64,000 nucleotides of DNA from Bacteriovoracaceae bacterium (GTDB lineage Bacteria; Bdellovibrionota; Bacteriovoracia; Bacteriovoracales; Bacteriovoracaceae). The translations under genes and the position numbers were made by a program. The DNA lies in assembly GCA_947441615.1 (NCBI GenBank), contig CANEUH010000001.1:124001-188000 (forward strand), given 5' to 3'. Shown here one piece after another: positions 37,367 to 45,841 of this stretch. The notes beneath the pieces are model-generated. The model did no database searches. It was not told where the DNA came from and saw only the letters and a program-made list of their open reading frames with translations. Positions within the stretch are counted from its first letter, which is position 1. Each line of letters starts with the position of its first letter.

Positions 37367-37624
37367 ATGTCGGCCATGGCGAATTCAAAAAATAAACATA
37401 TTAAAAATGTTCCAGGCCCTTTTTACTGCACTGATGCTGATGATGACGGTGGTGAGGGGTGTATTGCTTGCAATGTGTGTTATTCCGGAGCTCCTGAGTT
37501 TTTTGCGGAGGATGATAATGGCAACGCTTATCTTAAGAAGCAGCCTATAACACCTGACGAAATCGCTTTGTGTATCGAGCAGATGGACGCCTGTCCTGTG
37601 AACTCAATCGGAAAAAACGGTTAA
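37367..37624 (+). CDS. Single [4Fe-4S] ferredoxin
   Basis: The 85-residue protein has one cluster motif, Cys32-x2-Cys35-x2-Cys38 with Cys76-Pro further on, typical of monocluster ferredoxins. Cys21 and Cys69 may form the usual disulfide. An acidic loop with DADDDGGEG precedes the cluster. It is a soluble electron carrier with unknown partners. The ATG at 37376 is an alternative start. Confidence 0.85.
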   Translation: MSAMANSKNKHIKNVPGPFYCTDADDDGGEGCIACNVCYSGAPEFFAEDDNGNAYLKKQPITPDEIALCIEQMDACPVNSIGKNG

Positions 37625-37648
37625 TTTTTTTCACCCAAATTTTTAAAA

Positions 37649-37681
37649 CCTTTTAGACTATATGGAATAGATTCTAAAAGG
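37649..37681 (+). promoter_or_regulatory. Hairpin that could mask the antiporter ribosome site
   Basis: CCTTTTAGA (37649-37657) pairs perfectly with TCTAAAAGG (37673-37681); the second arm overlaps the AAGGGG ribosome-binding site (37678-37683) of the antiporter. It only matters if transcription starts upstream of 37649. Confidence 0.35.
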
Positions 37682-37688
37682 GGAATTC

Positions 37689-38969
37689 ATGAATCCAACT
37701 ATCATTCAGGTGGCCGCAACCGTTATTTTTGCCATCGCTATTCTACACACGTTTCTCGTGAGTAAATTTGCTCACATTGCTCACCACTACCCAGAGGGCT
37801 CGATGGGTCAGAATTTTTTCCATTTCATGGCCGAAGTGGAAGCCGTATTTGGAATTTGGGCACTCGTTTTTTTAGTTTTCATGATGGCCGTGAGTGGAGT
37901 TCACGCTCCTGTTGAGTATTTGGAATCTCTCAATTTTACTGAGCCAGGTTTCGTATTCGTCATCATGGCCATGGCAGGTACTCGTCCAGTCATTAAACTT
38001 GCAGAAAAAATAATTGTTGTTATTTCGAAGCTAATGCCTATGCCAAGAAAAATGGCTTTTTATTTTACGGCCCTCGTTATGGGTCCTCTTCTTGGCTCAT
38101 TTATCACTGAGCCAGCAGCAATGACTGTGACTGCGATTATTCTTTTAAAGAATTTCTATTCAAAAGATATGAGTACAAAGTTTAAGTACGCAACAATTGG
38201 GCTTCTCTTTGTGAACGTTTCAATTGGTGGAACTCTTTCACATTTTGCTGCTCCTCCAGTGTTAATGGTTGCAGGTAAATGGGGTTGGGGAATGGCGTAT
38301 ATGTTTAAGACATTTGGTTATAAAGCAGCTATTTCGTGTCTCATCAGTGCTTTAACAATCTCTTTCATGTTCAAAAAAGAACTCGCAGGGGATTTTGAAC
38401 TTCGTCCTGACAATAACGAAAAAATGCTTCCGCCAGGTTGGATAACATTTATTCACGTTATTTTCCTTGCTCTCGTTGTTTTGACGGCACACCACATGGT
38501 TGTCTTCATGGGTCTCTTTTTGTTCTTCATGGGATTCACAGCTGTAACGAAACAATTTCAAGATGATGTTCAAGTGAAATCATCTCTTATGGTTGGATTC
38601 TTCCTTGCTGGCCTTATCGTTCTTGGTTCTGAGCAAAAGTGGTGGTTACAACCACTCATCTCAAGTCTCTCTGATCAAGTTCTTTATTTTGGAGCGACGG
38701 GATTAACAGGTATTACAGATAATGCTGCTTTAACTTATCTAGGTTCGCTTGTTGAATTAACTGATTCAGCGAAATACTTCCTCGTGGCCGGTGCGGTAAC
38801 AGGTGGTGGTCTTACAGTTATTGCGAATGCTCCGAACCCAGCTGGTTATGGAATTCTTAAAGATTCTTTCGGGAAAGATGGGATTTCTCCACTAGGGCTC
38901 TTAAAAGGTGCTCTTTTTCCTACGGCCGTTGCGATTTTGTGTTTTGAAATTTTACCTACACTAAGCTAA
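37689..38969 (+). CDS. Putative Na+/H+ antiporter (PF07399-type)
   Basis: The 426-residue protein has about ten to eleven membrane helices. It matches the family of putative Na+/H+ antiporters through its repeated helix-loop pattern (for example GPLLGSFITEPAAMTVTAI and LTGITDNAALTYLG, the latter with an intramembrane Asp-Asn). It is related to NhaD-type ion transporters. It is probably an inner-membrane cation/proton exchanger. It has a strong AAGGGG ribosome site and a bidirectional terminator directly behind it. Confidence 0.85.
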   Translation: MNPTIIQVAATVIFAIAILHTFLVSKFAHIAHHYPEGSMGQNFFHFMAEVEAVFGIWALVFLVFMMAVSGVHAPVEYLESLNFTEPGFVFVIMAMAGTRPVIKLAEKIIVVISKLMPMPRKMAFYFTALVMGPLLGSFITEPAAMTVTAIILLKNFYSKDMSTKFKYATIGLLFVNVSIGGTLSHFAAPPVLMVAGKWGWGMAYMFKTFGYKAAISCLISALTISFMFKKELAGDFELRPDNNEKMLPPGWITFIHVIFLALVVLTAHHMVVFMGLFLFFMGFTAVTKQFQDDVQVKSSLMVGFFLAGLIVLGSEQKWWLQPLISSLSDQVLYFGATGLTGITDNAALTYLGSLVELTDSAKYFLVAGAVTGGGLTVIANAPNPAGYGILKDSFGKDGISPLGLLKGALFPTAVAILCFEILPTLS

Positions 38970-38971
38970 CT

Positions 38972-38996
38972 AAAGGGCCCCATTCTGGGGCCCTTT
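38972..38996. terminator. Bidirectional terminator between the antiporter gene and ilvE
   Basis: AAAGGGCCCC (38972-38981) pairs with GGGGCCCTTT (38987-38996) around ATTCT. T-rich sequence follows on the plus strand; the minus strand has only a short A run, so it is best for the antiporter and probably serves ilvE too. Confidence 0.8.
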
Positions 38997-39005
38997 CTTT
39001 ATCAT

Positions 39006-40085
39006 TTAAAATTTTATGTCTTTAATGGGATATAGCCAGCCTTCAGGGGCTTCGGTTCTACCGGCTTGAATAGCGATAAGCTTCTCTCTCATCTGCATGG
39101 CGATTTTACCGGCGGGTTCTTTTAGTCTATGAACCGACAGGTCTTTATCCATAAATGAGGCAATTGGAGCAATGACGGCAGCAGTTCCACAGACAAAAGC
39201 TTCTGTGCATTTTCCTTCAGAAATTAATTTTAATAATTCATCAACAGAGATTTTTCTTTCTTCAACTTGAATGTTTTCTGATCTCGCAATATCAATAACA
39301 GATTTTCTTGTTACCCCATCTAAAATGGTATCTGTAAGGCTTGGAGTCACTAACTTCCCATTTATGACAGCAAAGAAATTCATCCCAGACATTTCTTCAA
39401 TGTATTTGTGCTCTTGAGAATCTAGCCACATGGTTTGATCACATCCAAGCTTGATCGTTTTGGTGTATGAATTTAAACTAGCGGCATAATTACCACCAGT
39501 TTTGGCAGAACCTACTCCACCAGGAGCACAGCGAATTTCATCTCTTTCAATATATACTTTGACTGAGTCACCAGCAAAATACGAGCCGGATGGAGAAGCT
39601 ACGATGATGAAGAGAAATTGTTTCGCTGGTTTTATTCCAAGACCCACTTCCGTTGCAATCATAAAGGGTCTCAGGTAAAGCGATTCCCCAAGTCGTCTTG
39701 GGACAATATTTTTACAATAAGCACTCATCGTTTCACATGATTCAAGAAAAAGATCTTCCGGAATTTCTGGCATGGCCATTCTTCGTGCCGAGTGATTAAA
39801 GCGACGAGCATTCATTTCAGGTCTAAACATAAAGATACGTTCATCAGGATGACGAAAGACCTTCATGCCTTCAAAGATTTCCTGACCATAATGGAGTACT
39901 TTTGTGCAAGGATCTAGTTGGAGGGGCCCGTAAGGAAGAAGATCAAAGCGTTGCCAATCACCATGATCATAGAGAGCTTGAACCATAATCGGTGCAACAT
40001 ACTTCCCAAATCCCAGCTGCGGATCAGTGATAGTAAACTTTTTTACTTTCTCGACAGCGTCTGGATGGATCTCAACTTTTTTCAT
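39006..40085 (-). CDS. ilvE: Branched-chain amino acid aminotransferase
   Basis: This PLP enzyme (359 residues, the longer BCAT type) performs the last step of Leu, Ile and Val synthesis. It shows YGQEIFEGMKVF and RRMAMPEIP at the substrate side, and GGNYAASL with the following region. The conserved EMSGMNFF and the C-terminal GTAAVIAP that binds the cofactor phosphate are also present. It stands alone, convergent with the antiporter gene. Confidence 0.93.
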   Translation of the reverse strand: MKKVEIHPDAVEKVKKFTITDPQLGFGKYVAPIMVQALYDHGDWQRFDLLPYGPLQLDPCTKVLHYGQEIFEGMKVFRHPDERIFMFRPEMNARRFNHSARRMAMPEIPEDLFLESCETMSAYCKNIVPRRLGESLYLRPFMIATEVGLGIKPAKQFLFIIVASPSGSYFAGDSVKVYIERDEIRCAPGGVGSAKTGGNYAASLNSYTKTIKLGCDQTMWLDSQEHKYIEEMSGMNFFAVINGKLVTPSLTDTILDGVTRKSVIDIARSENIQVEERKISVDELLKLISEGKCTEAFVCGTAAVIAPIASFMDKDLSVHRLKEPAGKIAMQMREKLIAIQAGRTEAPEGWLYPIKDIKF

Positions 40086-40152
40086 AGGCTTCCTTAGCTT
40101 TTCTAACCATTTACCGATACCAGTATAAGCTTAATAACATGGATTTGATTAG

Positions 40153-40899
40153 ATGAAAAACCTTAGGAACTTAACAATTTCCGCTGGGATCGCACTTTTG
40201 ATTACAGCTATTTGTATGATCATGCTGGGCATGACGAGTAAGGAAAATTCTCCGACGCTGTATAGAATTTTAATTTTATTGGGGGGCGACGTCATTAGTG
40301 GTGGTTACATCCAGTCCCTCACTTATTTGGCATTTTTTTGGGCCTGGTTTGAGGTTAGAGAAAAATTAATCATCATTGGGCGCGAGCGCAAAGCATTCCG
40401 GCTAAATATGATTCCCACAGGTGAAAAAATTGTATTTATGCCTACGGATATTAACACTTTGAAATTTAAGTTGATTGAATTTGAGCGAAAAGAAAAATAT
40501 ATCTTAAGTGATCTTTTGAAAAAAGCCTGCACGAAGTTTCATACGTCAAAATCTCTTTCTGAATTAATTGATATTGTTAGCATCCAAATTGAAGTCTCTC
40601 AGGAAAAAGCTGAAGGGGATCAATCGATCATAAGATACCTCACTTGGGTCATTCCCTCGATTGGGTTTGTGGGGACGGTCATTGGTATCTCCCAGGCGCT
40701 TATTATTGCCAATTCCGGTGACATGGATAAGATTACATCTCTTTTAGGTGTTGCCTTTGATACGACTCTCGTGGCCCTCGTTTTATCAATCATCATTATG
40801 TGGTTTGTGCATCAACTTCAAGAAGAGTCTGATCGGTTTCATTCTGATCTGAAAGAATTTGTGATTGATAATTTGATTAATAAAATTGAAATTCCATGA
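40153..40899 (+). CDS. MotA/TolQ/ExbB-like proton-channel protein
   Basis: The 248-residue protein has three membrane helices: about 8-28, 50-68 and a pair of hydrophobic segments near 165-220. The C-terminal part carries the MotA/TolQ/ExbB channel pattern, WVIPSIGFVGTVIGISQAL, then LLGVAFDTTLVALVLS. Such proteins conduct protons and transmit the energy to a partner across the envelope. The partner here is probably the next gene, which overlaps by 4 bp. No exbD, tolR or motB-like OmpA gene is adjacent. Confidence 0.8.
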   Translation: MKNLRNLTISAGIALLITAICMIMLGMTSKENSPTLYRILILLGGDVISGGYIQSLTYLAFFWAWFEVREKLIIIGRERKAFRLNMIPTGEKIVFMPTDINTLKFKLIEFERKEKYILSDLLKKACTKFHTSKSLSELIDIVSIQIEVSQEKAEGDQSIIRYLTWVIPSIGFVGTVIGISQALIIANSGDMDKITSLLGVAFDTTLVALVLSIIIMWFVHQLQEESDRFHSDLKEFVIDNLINKIEIP

Positions 40900-41720
40900 G
40901 AAAGAGACGGCAAATTGAATTATTTTCAATTTCATTTTTGGATCTCTTAAGTGGGGCCTTAGGTGCTGTGATCATTCTTTATGTTGCGATCCCAAAAAAT
41001 AGGCCAGTGGAAGTCCCTAAAGAAGATACCGCGAAAGAAGTCTTAAAAAAGGACTTACTTTCGGCAAGGGAATCAAATGAAGAACTTAGGAAAAAATTAG
41101 CAGAGGCCAAAGATAGTCTTGAGAAATTATCTATCGTTAAAACGGAAGAAAAGACTCCAGGGGGGCTTGACGCCGATATCGGATTTAATTTTAAAGGTAA
41201 AAATATCGTTTTTATCATTGATACTTCTTATTCCATGACTGAAGAGGAAAGGATGACTCAGGTCAAAGCTGGTCTAAAAATGCTATTAACGTCTCTACCC
41301 GGAGATTTTAAAATAGAGATTGTTCAGTTTCCACTTGCTCAAAGGGCTCCGTTTAGAAGTATGTGGCAAACCACAAAAGAATTTAAAGGCCTTAATCGAA
41401 TGGATGCCTTTGAATTTATCTTCTCTCTTAGACCCTCGGGAGGGACACCAACGAGAGATACTTTATTATTTGTTTTAAAAAATTATGAAGAAATTTCAGA
41501 CATCGTTTTATTAACGGACGGTGTACCAACCTATCATAATTCAAATAAAAAAGATGATATTTATGAAATTTTAAAACTTGTTAGAGAAATGAATTTTAAT
41601 AAAGTTCAAATCAATACGATTGGTGTTGGGACAAACTTTTTGAGTGATAAAACGAGTGATCAGTATAAATTTTTAAGTTTACTCTCAAGTGAGAGTAATG
41701 GTTTCTTTGTTGGTTTCTAA
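40896..41720 (+). CDS. Membrane-anchored von Willebrand factor A-domain protein
   Basis: The 274-residue protein has one N-terminal membrane helix (about 13-31, FLDLLSGALGAVIILY), like the anchor of ExbD or ZorB-type stators, then a coiled coil (45-80) and a vWA domain (about 100-274). The MIDAS motif DTSYS (109-113) and the late TDGVP loop are present, so it should bind a divalent metal and a ligand in the periplasm. It overlaps the channel gene start to stop (ATGA) and most likely forms a complex with that product. Confidence 0.8.
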   Translation: MRKRRQIELFSISFLDLLSGALGAVIILYVAIPKNRPVEVPKEDTAKEVLKKDLLSARESNEELRKKLAEAKDSLEKLSIVKTEEKTPGGLDADIGFNFKGKNIVFIIDTSYSMTEEERMTQVKAGLKMLLTSLPGDFKIEIVQFPLAQRAPFRSMWQTTKEFKGLNRMDAFEFIFSLRPSGGTPTRDTLLFVLKNYEEISDIVLLTDGVPTYHNSNKKDDIYEILKLVREMNFNKVQINTIGVGTNFLSDKTSDQYKFLSLLSSESNGFFVGF

Positions 41721-42331
41721 ATGAGCGGCGGAAGGTTTAATTTTTGATTGAAAATAATTTTTTTTATTTTCGCTTCATTTTTTAGAATTTCGCTGTAAAT
41801 CCAGGGATATAATTTTTCTTTTTGTATGAATTCTCTGATAACATTTTTTGCCTTTGAGTTACCAAGATAATACTTCAGAGCTGCGTACTCTAAATAACAC
41901 ACGATGAGATGAATATAGGTTGAATCTTTTCCGGAGCTCTGAGTTTGGGGTGCCTTGGGGTAAAGGGCCTTGAGTTCAATGATAGCAAGATTAGTTCTGA
42001 TTTGATTTTTTAATATCCACCAGTGAAATTGTTCATGAAGAAATATAGCTAATATCTTATCAGGAGATTCTGCATACTTAGTATTTAAAGATAAAACAGG
42101 ATGAGAAGAAGGAATTATTTGAGACTGGATCTGAATCTTTTTTGTAAATAGAACGGGAGTCAGATCATAAACTTGAGTCAGGTGTAAAAGATTTTGTTTG
42201 GTAATAGAAGTCAATTTGTTTGGATTGATTTCATTTATATCAAGTCCAGAAGGATGGAGTTCTCTTTGAATCGTAGAGCAGCTTATGAGCGAAGAAAAAA
42301 GAATAAAATGTGTCAGCTTCATAACCTTCAT
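41717..42331 (-). CDS. Predicted lipoprotein with an HExxH metallopeptidase motif
   Basis: The signal peptide ends in the lipobox LISC (Cys18). The 204-residue protein has FLHEQFHWWILK, a zinc-protease HExxH, in a helix around residue 105, with IELKALYP following. This suggests a periplasm- or outer-membrane-attached zinc peptidase of unknown substrate. GGAG precedes the ATG at 42331 by four bases; an ATG three codons later is possible. The N-terminal region (CSTIQRELH) resembles that of the lipoprotein at 45.1 kb. Confidence 0.65.
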   Translation of the reverse strand: MKVMKLTHFILFSSLISCSTIQRELHPSGLDINEINPNKLTSITKQNLLHLTQVYDLTPVLFTKKIQIQSQIIPSSHPVLSLNTKYAESPDKILAIFLHEQFHWWILKNQIRTNLAIIELKALYPKAPQTQSSGKDSTYIHLIVCYLEYAALKYYLGNSKAKNVIREFIQKEKLYPWIYSEILKNEAKIKKIIFNQKLNLPPLI

Positions 42332-42348
42332 TATACTCCAACTTTAGT

Positions 42349-42624
42349 TTACCGTGATTTAGTTTTTACGATGACCTCATTTAGGACTTCATCAAGAACT
42401 CCTATCGCTTAAAGTTTCATCTGGTCTTTAAGAATTTTACTTGGCCTAAAGTGTTCAATGCCTTTAGCTCTTGCAAGATACCATCGTCTTCAAAGACTGT
42501 TTTCCATTATTTTTTTTCCAGACTAACCCATTGATCAGAGGGAAGCCTCACGCTCGGAAAGTACGGAATATAAGGGGCCAGAAAGAATAAGAATACTCAG
42601 TGCGACTAAAGATTCGTACTTCAT
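42349..42624 (-). pseudogene. Remnant of a small secreted protein, possibly START-domain
   Basis: The ATG at 42624 encodes a signal-peptide-like start (YESLVALSILILSG), then the reading shifts to another frame. That second frame gives a coherent stretch including RLPSDQWVSLEKK, a stop, WKTVFEDDGI and more, ending at the TAA 42349-42351. The phrase W..VFEDDGI is like the start of START-type lipid-binding domains in related bacteria. At least one frameshift and three stops interrupt it. Confidence 0.35.
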
Positions 42625-42775
42625 GTGAGAATTATGAATCGAACGGGGTTAATGGGCGTGTGATTCCAATAGGCTGGATCTAACTATTCGATAGTACGTA
42701 GGGACCTGACTCAGGAAATTCATCTATTAGACCGATAAACTCTAGTAGTTCCTTCATTTGAACCAGAGAACAAAA

Positions 42776-44950
42776 ATGACAAAAAAATTTGTAGGTTTCT
42801 TATTATCCTTTTTGATTTTAAACCAAGCTTGGGCAGAAATGGTTTGTAGTGTGGATAATCAAACGAGTGAGTTTCAAACTTGCTCCGTTCAACAATCTCA
42901 CGATCCAAGTCAGTGTGAAACTCCAAGTGATCCCATCATAGAAAACACTGGTGTTGAGATGAAGGCCATGAGTTGTGACAATGACTCTATTGGCGGTTTA
43001 TCGAAAAAATCCACAAAAGAAAAAAATGAAATAAAAGAAGAATACAAAAAGCAATGTAAAGCCAAGGCGAAGGCATATAAAAAAGCACTGATGGGTAACT
43101 TACTTAAAAAAGGAAAAATAGGACAATTAGTCCAGGTGCTCTTTAAAAAGAAAAAATACAAGGCGAAGACAGATGCTGCATTTAGAATGGAATCAAAAAT
43201 TGATGCCAATCATTTTGAATCTATGTCGGATCAAAAGATCGAAAAGCAGTTATTGGATGAACTTCAAAAAGAATTCGTAAAGCAACAAAAAGAAGCTGGA
43301 GGAGATGGTTCACTTAATTTAAAAGAACTTGCTTTGGAGGCGTCAAAATCGCCTCAGTTCACAAAGGGGTTTCATGAGATAGAATCAGTGCCACTTGAGG
43401 TCATGGCGAAGACTGAAAAAGACAAGTTTTGTTCAATTGAAGTTGAAAATTATCCTGATCAAAAAGAATTTAAACCAGAGAAGTGTGACTTTTGTGTTGA
43501 GAAAAATATAAGTAGTAGCTTCACAAATGATTGTTCCTATATGGTGAATAATCAATACAGCGAGGATAAAGCAAAGAAGCTTCTTGGATTTAAAAATAAA
43601 AATGATTATTGCAATAACTCCATGGAAGGTGAGGAAAATAATCTCACCGAAGTGGAAACGATGATTGATCGCATTTGCCAGATTGCTCAAAGTGGCTTGC
43701 GTCCGGAATTTACCATTGAGACATCGAGAAACCTTTATAATGATAAGACACCAAAACTTGCTGCCAAAAGAGGAGAGTTCATTCAGAAATATATTCGTGA
43801 AGAACTTATGAACGGCAAGGATCCTAGTGGTCATAAAAGATGTGATCTTGGAGAGGAAACTCCAGATTGGCTTCAAGCGAATGAGTTTAAAGAAGCCGTC
43901 AAGGTCACTCATCCATTTTATGAAGGAGCGAAGGAAGGGGATTATGGCCCAAGTCCATATGCTTCTGGGGATGATCAGAAAAAAGAGATTGATAAATTTC
44001 AAAAGACACTTTCCCATGAGAAATCACAAATACAAAACAAATTGGCACAGGCACTAGCTCAAAAAACGGAGCTCACAGAGCAGAATAAAAAATTTAAAGA
44101 AAAAAGAAATGGGCCTAAAAGCTTATCTGCCGAATACAGGACACTATCAACTGAATTAGAGAAATCAAAAGAATTGAATCCAAAAATTTTCGAAAAGCGA
44201 GATAGAATACAAGTTATTCTTCAGCAGGTGGATGATTTAGATAGTAAGGTTAATCAAAATAAGCAGCTTATGAGTGATCTAAGTGAGCAGATTACTGATT
44301 ATCAAAAAAGACTCTCAACGATTGATCAGGAAAATCAGAAGAAAGTGACCTTATTAAACGAATACTATGCTGAGAAGAATTCTAAGGGGGAAGAAGGGAT
44401 TGATCGCAAGGCGTGGGATGAGAAACTCTTTAATGGTTTTAAAATGGTACGACTTCATGGGAAAGCAGTTGAAGATCACCCAATAGGTGGGAACCCAAAA
44501 GATTTACCACCGGCCGTCAATATTGCTTTAAATGCTATGGCCTCGGTGGATAATTTCAGCTGTGTCGTTGAGCCAATAAAAACTCATCGTACGAGTGTTA
44601 AAGGTGTTTTGAAGGGTGGTCTTAAAGTGATCACTGCCATTGCTTCCCCAATTGTCGCTGTTACAGCAGCAGGAGTGTCGACGGTTGCTGGTCTTATCAC
44701 TTTACCCGGATCTTATATGTGTAGTGGCTGTGGAGAACCCGGAAATGTTCCTCCAGCTTTAAGATTTGCGAACCCTAGATATCTTGATTTTTCAGAAAGT
44801 GGTAGGAAACAATTCGCAAGAAATATGGGGGATGCCTGGGATGCCTATATAAATTGGGGCGGTCTACTGAAAACGAGTAAGAATAAAACCTACTTTAAAA
44901 ATGAGACTCAAGATGTGTATGAGGAGCAGCAAGAAAGACTTAATGATTAA
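42776..44950 (+). CDS. Large secreted protein with coiled coil and Cys-rich segments
   Basis: From the ATG at 42776 the protein has 724 residues: a signal peptide ending LNQAWAEMVC, a charged Lys-rich helical region, and a middle Cys-rich part (CDFCVEKN, then a region with paired Cys). A long coiled coil follows (about 420-570), with heptad-like EKSQIQNKLAQ and later segments. A hydrophobic stretch lies near the end (KVITAIASPIVAVTAAGVS, about 640-665) followed by a CSGCGEP motif. I do not recognise the family. Together these suggest an envelope or surface protein. Confidence 0.7.
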   Translation: MTKKFVGFLLSFLILNQAWAEMVCSVDNQTSEFQTCSVQQSHDPSQCETPSDPIIENTGVEMKAMSCDNDSIGGLSKKSTKEKNEIKEEYKKQCKAKAKAYKKALMGNLLKKGKIGQLVQVLFKKKKYKAKTDAAFRMESKIDANHFESMSDQKIEKQLLDELQKEFVKQQKEAGGDGSLNLKELALEASKSPQFTKGFHEIESVPLEVMAKTEKDKFCSIEVENYPDQKEFKPEKCDFCVEKNISSSFTNDCSYMVNNQYSEDKAKKLLGFKNKNDYCNNSMEGEENNLTEVETMIDRICQIAQSGLRPEFTIETSRNLYNDKTPKLAAKRGEFIQKYIREELMNGKDPSGHKRCDLGEETPDWLQANEFKEAVKVTHPFYEGAKEGDYGPSPYASGDDQKKEIDKFQKTLSHEKSQIQNKLAQALAQKTELTEQNKKFKEKRNGPKSLSAEYRTLSTELEKSKELNPKIFEKRDRIQVILQQVDDLDSKVNQNKQLMSDLSEQITDYQKRLSTIDQENQKKVTLLNEYYAEKNSKGEEGIDRKAWDEKLFNGFKMVRLHGKAVEDHPIGGNPKDLPPAVNIALNAMASVDNFSCVVEPIKTHRTSVKGVLKGGLKVITAIASPIVAVTAAGVSTVAGLITLPGSYMCSGCGEPGNVPPALRFANPRYLDFSESGRKQFARNMGDAWDAYINWGGLLKTSKNKTYFKNETQDVYEEQQERLND

Positions 44951-44962
44951 TTGATGATTGAA

Positions 44963-44977
44963 AATGGTGCGCCCGAC
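44963..44977. repeat. 15-bp copy of the tRNA-Val 3' end (distal border of islet)
   Basis: The bases aatggtgcgcccgac repeat exactly at 46505-46519, inside the 3' end of tRNA-Val. The following sequence is unrelated to the tRNA. Confidence 0.7.
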
Positions 44978-45102
44978 TTGAGGATTTTAGAACCGCTTGT
45001 CTGCAATCCTCGATAAATTATTGATAATTCATTCCTTGTTTTGTCTTAGGTTGATTCTAAATAAAGTTCTTTACAATATATCTATGTCATCAGTGTCAGG
45101 TT

Positions 45103-45564
45103 TTACTTAACACTTATACCAAGGACTTCGTTGTACTTGTTGTACTCAGCGACTTTCTTTCCATCTTCACACTCAAGGGTTCGTGTTGTTTGAAAATTAT
45201 CTGCGATAAGCTTGGTTTCCTTCTTGTGGACACAATTTCGAGATTTCCATCTTTTTTCTACTTCAGAGATGTATAACTTTTTTTCTGGAGAACTTGGGAA
45301 ATAAGCTAGTCCAGACACTCTATTTTCTGGATTGATACCGACGGCCCATATCTGGTAGTTCGTTTTTGGGGAGTTGTATACCCAGAGATCTTTATTCTCT
45401 TGTTTAATGATTTCATGAGCTTCCCCTCGTTTTTCGATTATTTGTTTCTTGCTCCATGCAGAATTATAGTCTTCGAGAATCTCCCAAAAAACTGGAGAGG
45501 CATGCACTTCTTTTTGGAGAGTACTGCAAGAGAGAAATAGGAGTAGCAACGGAAGGTATTTCAT
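45103..45564 (-). CDS. Small lipoprotein, BamE/SmpA-like in outline
   Basis: The signal peptide has a lipobox, FLSC (Cys13), and the protein has 153 residues. The segment SKKQIIEKRGEAHEI followed by LWVYNSP resembles the BamE/SmpA pattern of helix, then a Gly-containing turn, then a strand with aromatic residues. That likeness is weak. Two Cys (NCVHKK and LECEDG) may form a disulfide. It lies inside the islet beside the higBA pair. Confidence 0.6.
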   Translation of the reverse strand: MKYLPLLLLFLSCSTLQKEVHASPVFWEILEDYNSAWSKKQIIEKRGEAHEIIKQENKDLWVYNSPKTNYQIWAVGINPENRVSGLAYFPSSPEKKLYISEVEKRWKSRNCVHKKETKLIADNFQTTRTLECEDGKKVAEYNKYNEVLGISVK

Positions 45565-45676
45565 CGGATTATTTTCTCCAAGAATTTTTCGGTAGGCATT
45601 TGCCAGTTTTCGGGTTTGCCTACTAAAAATTTAGGTTCAGGAGCTTGTAATTTGCGATAGGGCCGACATTGTTCCT

Positions 45677-45841
45677 TTACAGTGGAGCCTTAACTTGAGT
45701 GCCGTCCTGTTTGCTATATGCATTTCTTGGGTGTGCTTTAACTGGAAAATGTCCATCTGGACAATCAATTGTCGCTTGAGCAGTTGAAACAACCATTGTT
45801 AATAGGATCGATAGTAGAAGATAGAACAAAGAGATATTCAA
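45677..45841 (-). CDS. 54-residue secreted protein directly after higA
   Basis: A TTG at 45841, touching the higA stop, opens a frame for 54 residues to TAA 45677-45679. It has a clear signal peptide (LNISLFYLLLSILLTMVV) cleaving near STAQA. A short mature domain follows, CPDGHFPVKAHPRNAY plus a KQDGTQVKAP tail. This resembles a short repeated motif (KxDGTxVKxH and similar) of extracellular proteins in related bacteria. The only ATG in frame (residue 16) would remove the signal peptide. Confidence 0.55.
   Translation of the reverse strand: MNISLFYLLLSILLTMVVSTAQATIDCPDGHFPVKAHPRNAYSKQDGTQVKAPL

Noticed and set aside
40153-41720. Zorya defence system
   Set aside because: The channel gene fits ZorA only in outline, the partner has a vWA domain rather than an OmpA-like domain, and no ZorC/D/E genes are adjacent.
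44963-45020. A second degenerate tRNA at the distal copy
   Set aside because: Beyond the 15-bp repeat the sequence (a 7-bp GAGGATT/AATCCTC hairpin) does not fold as a tRNA.
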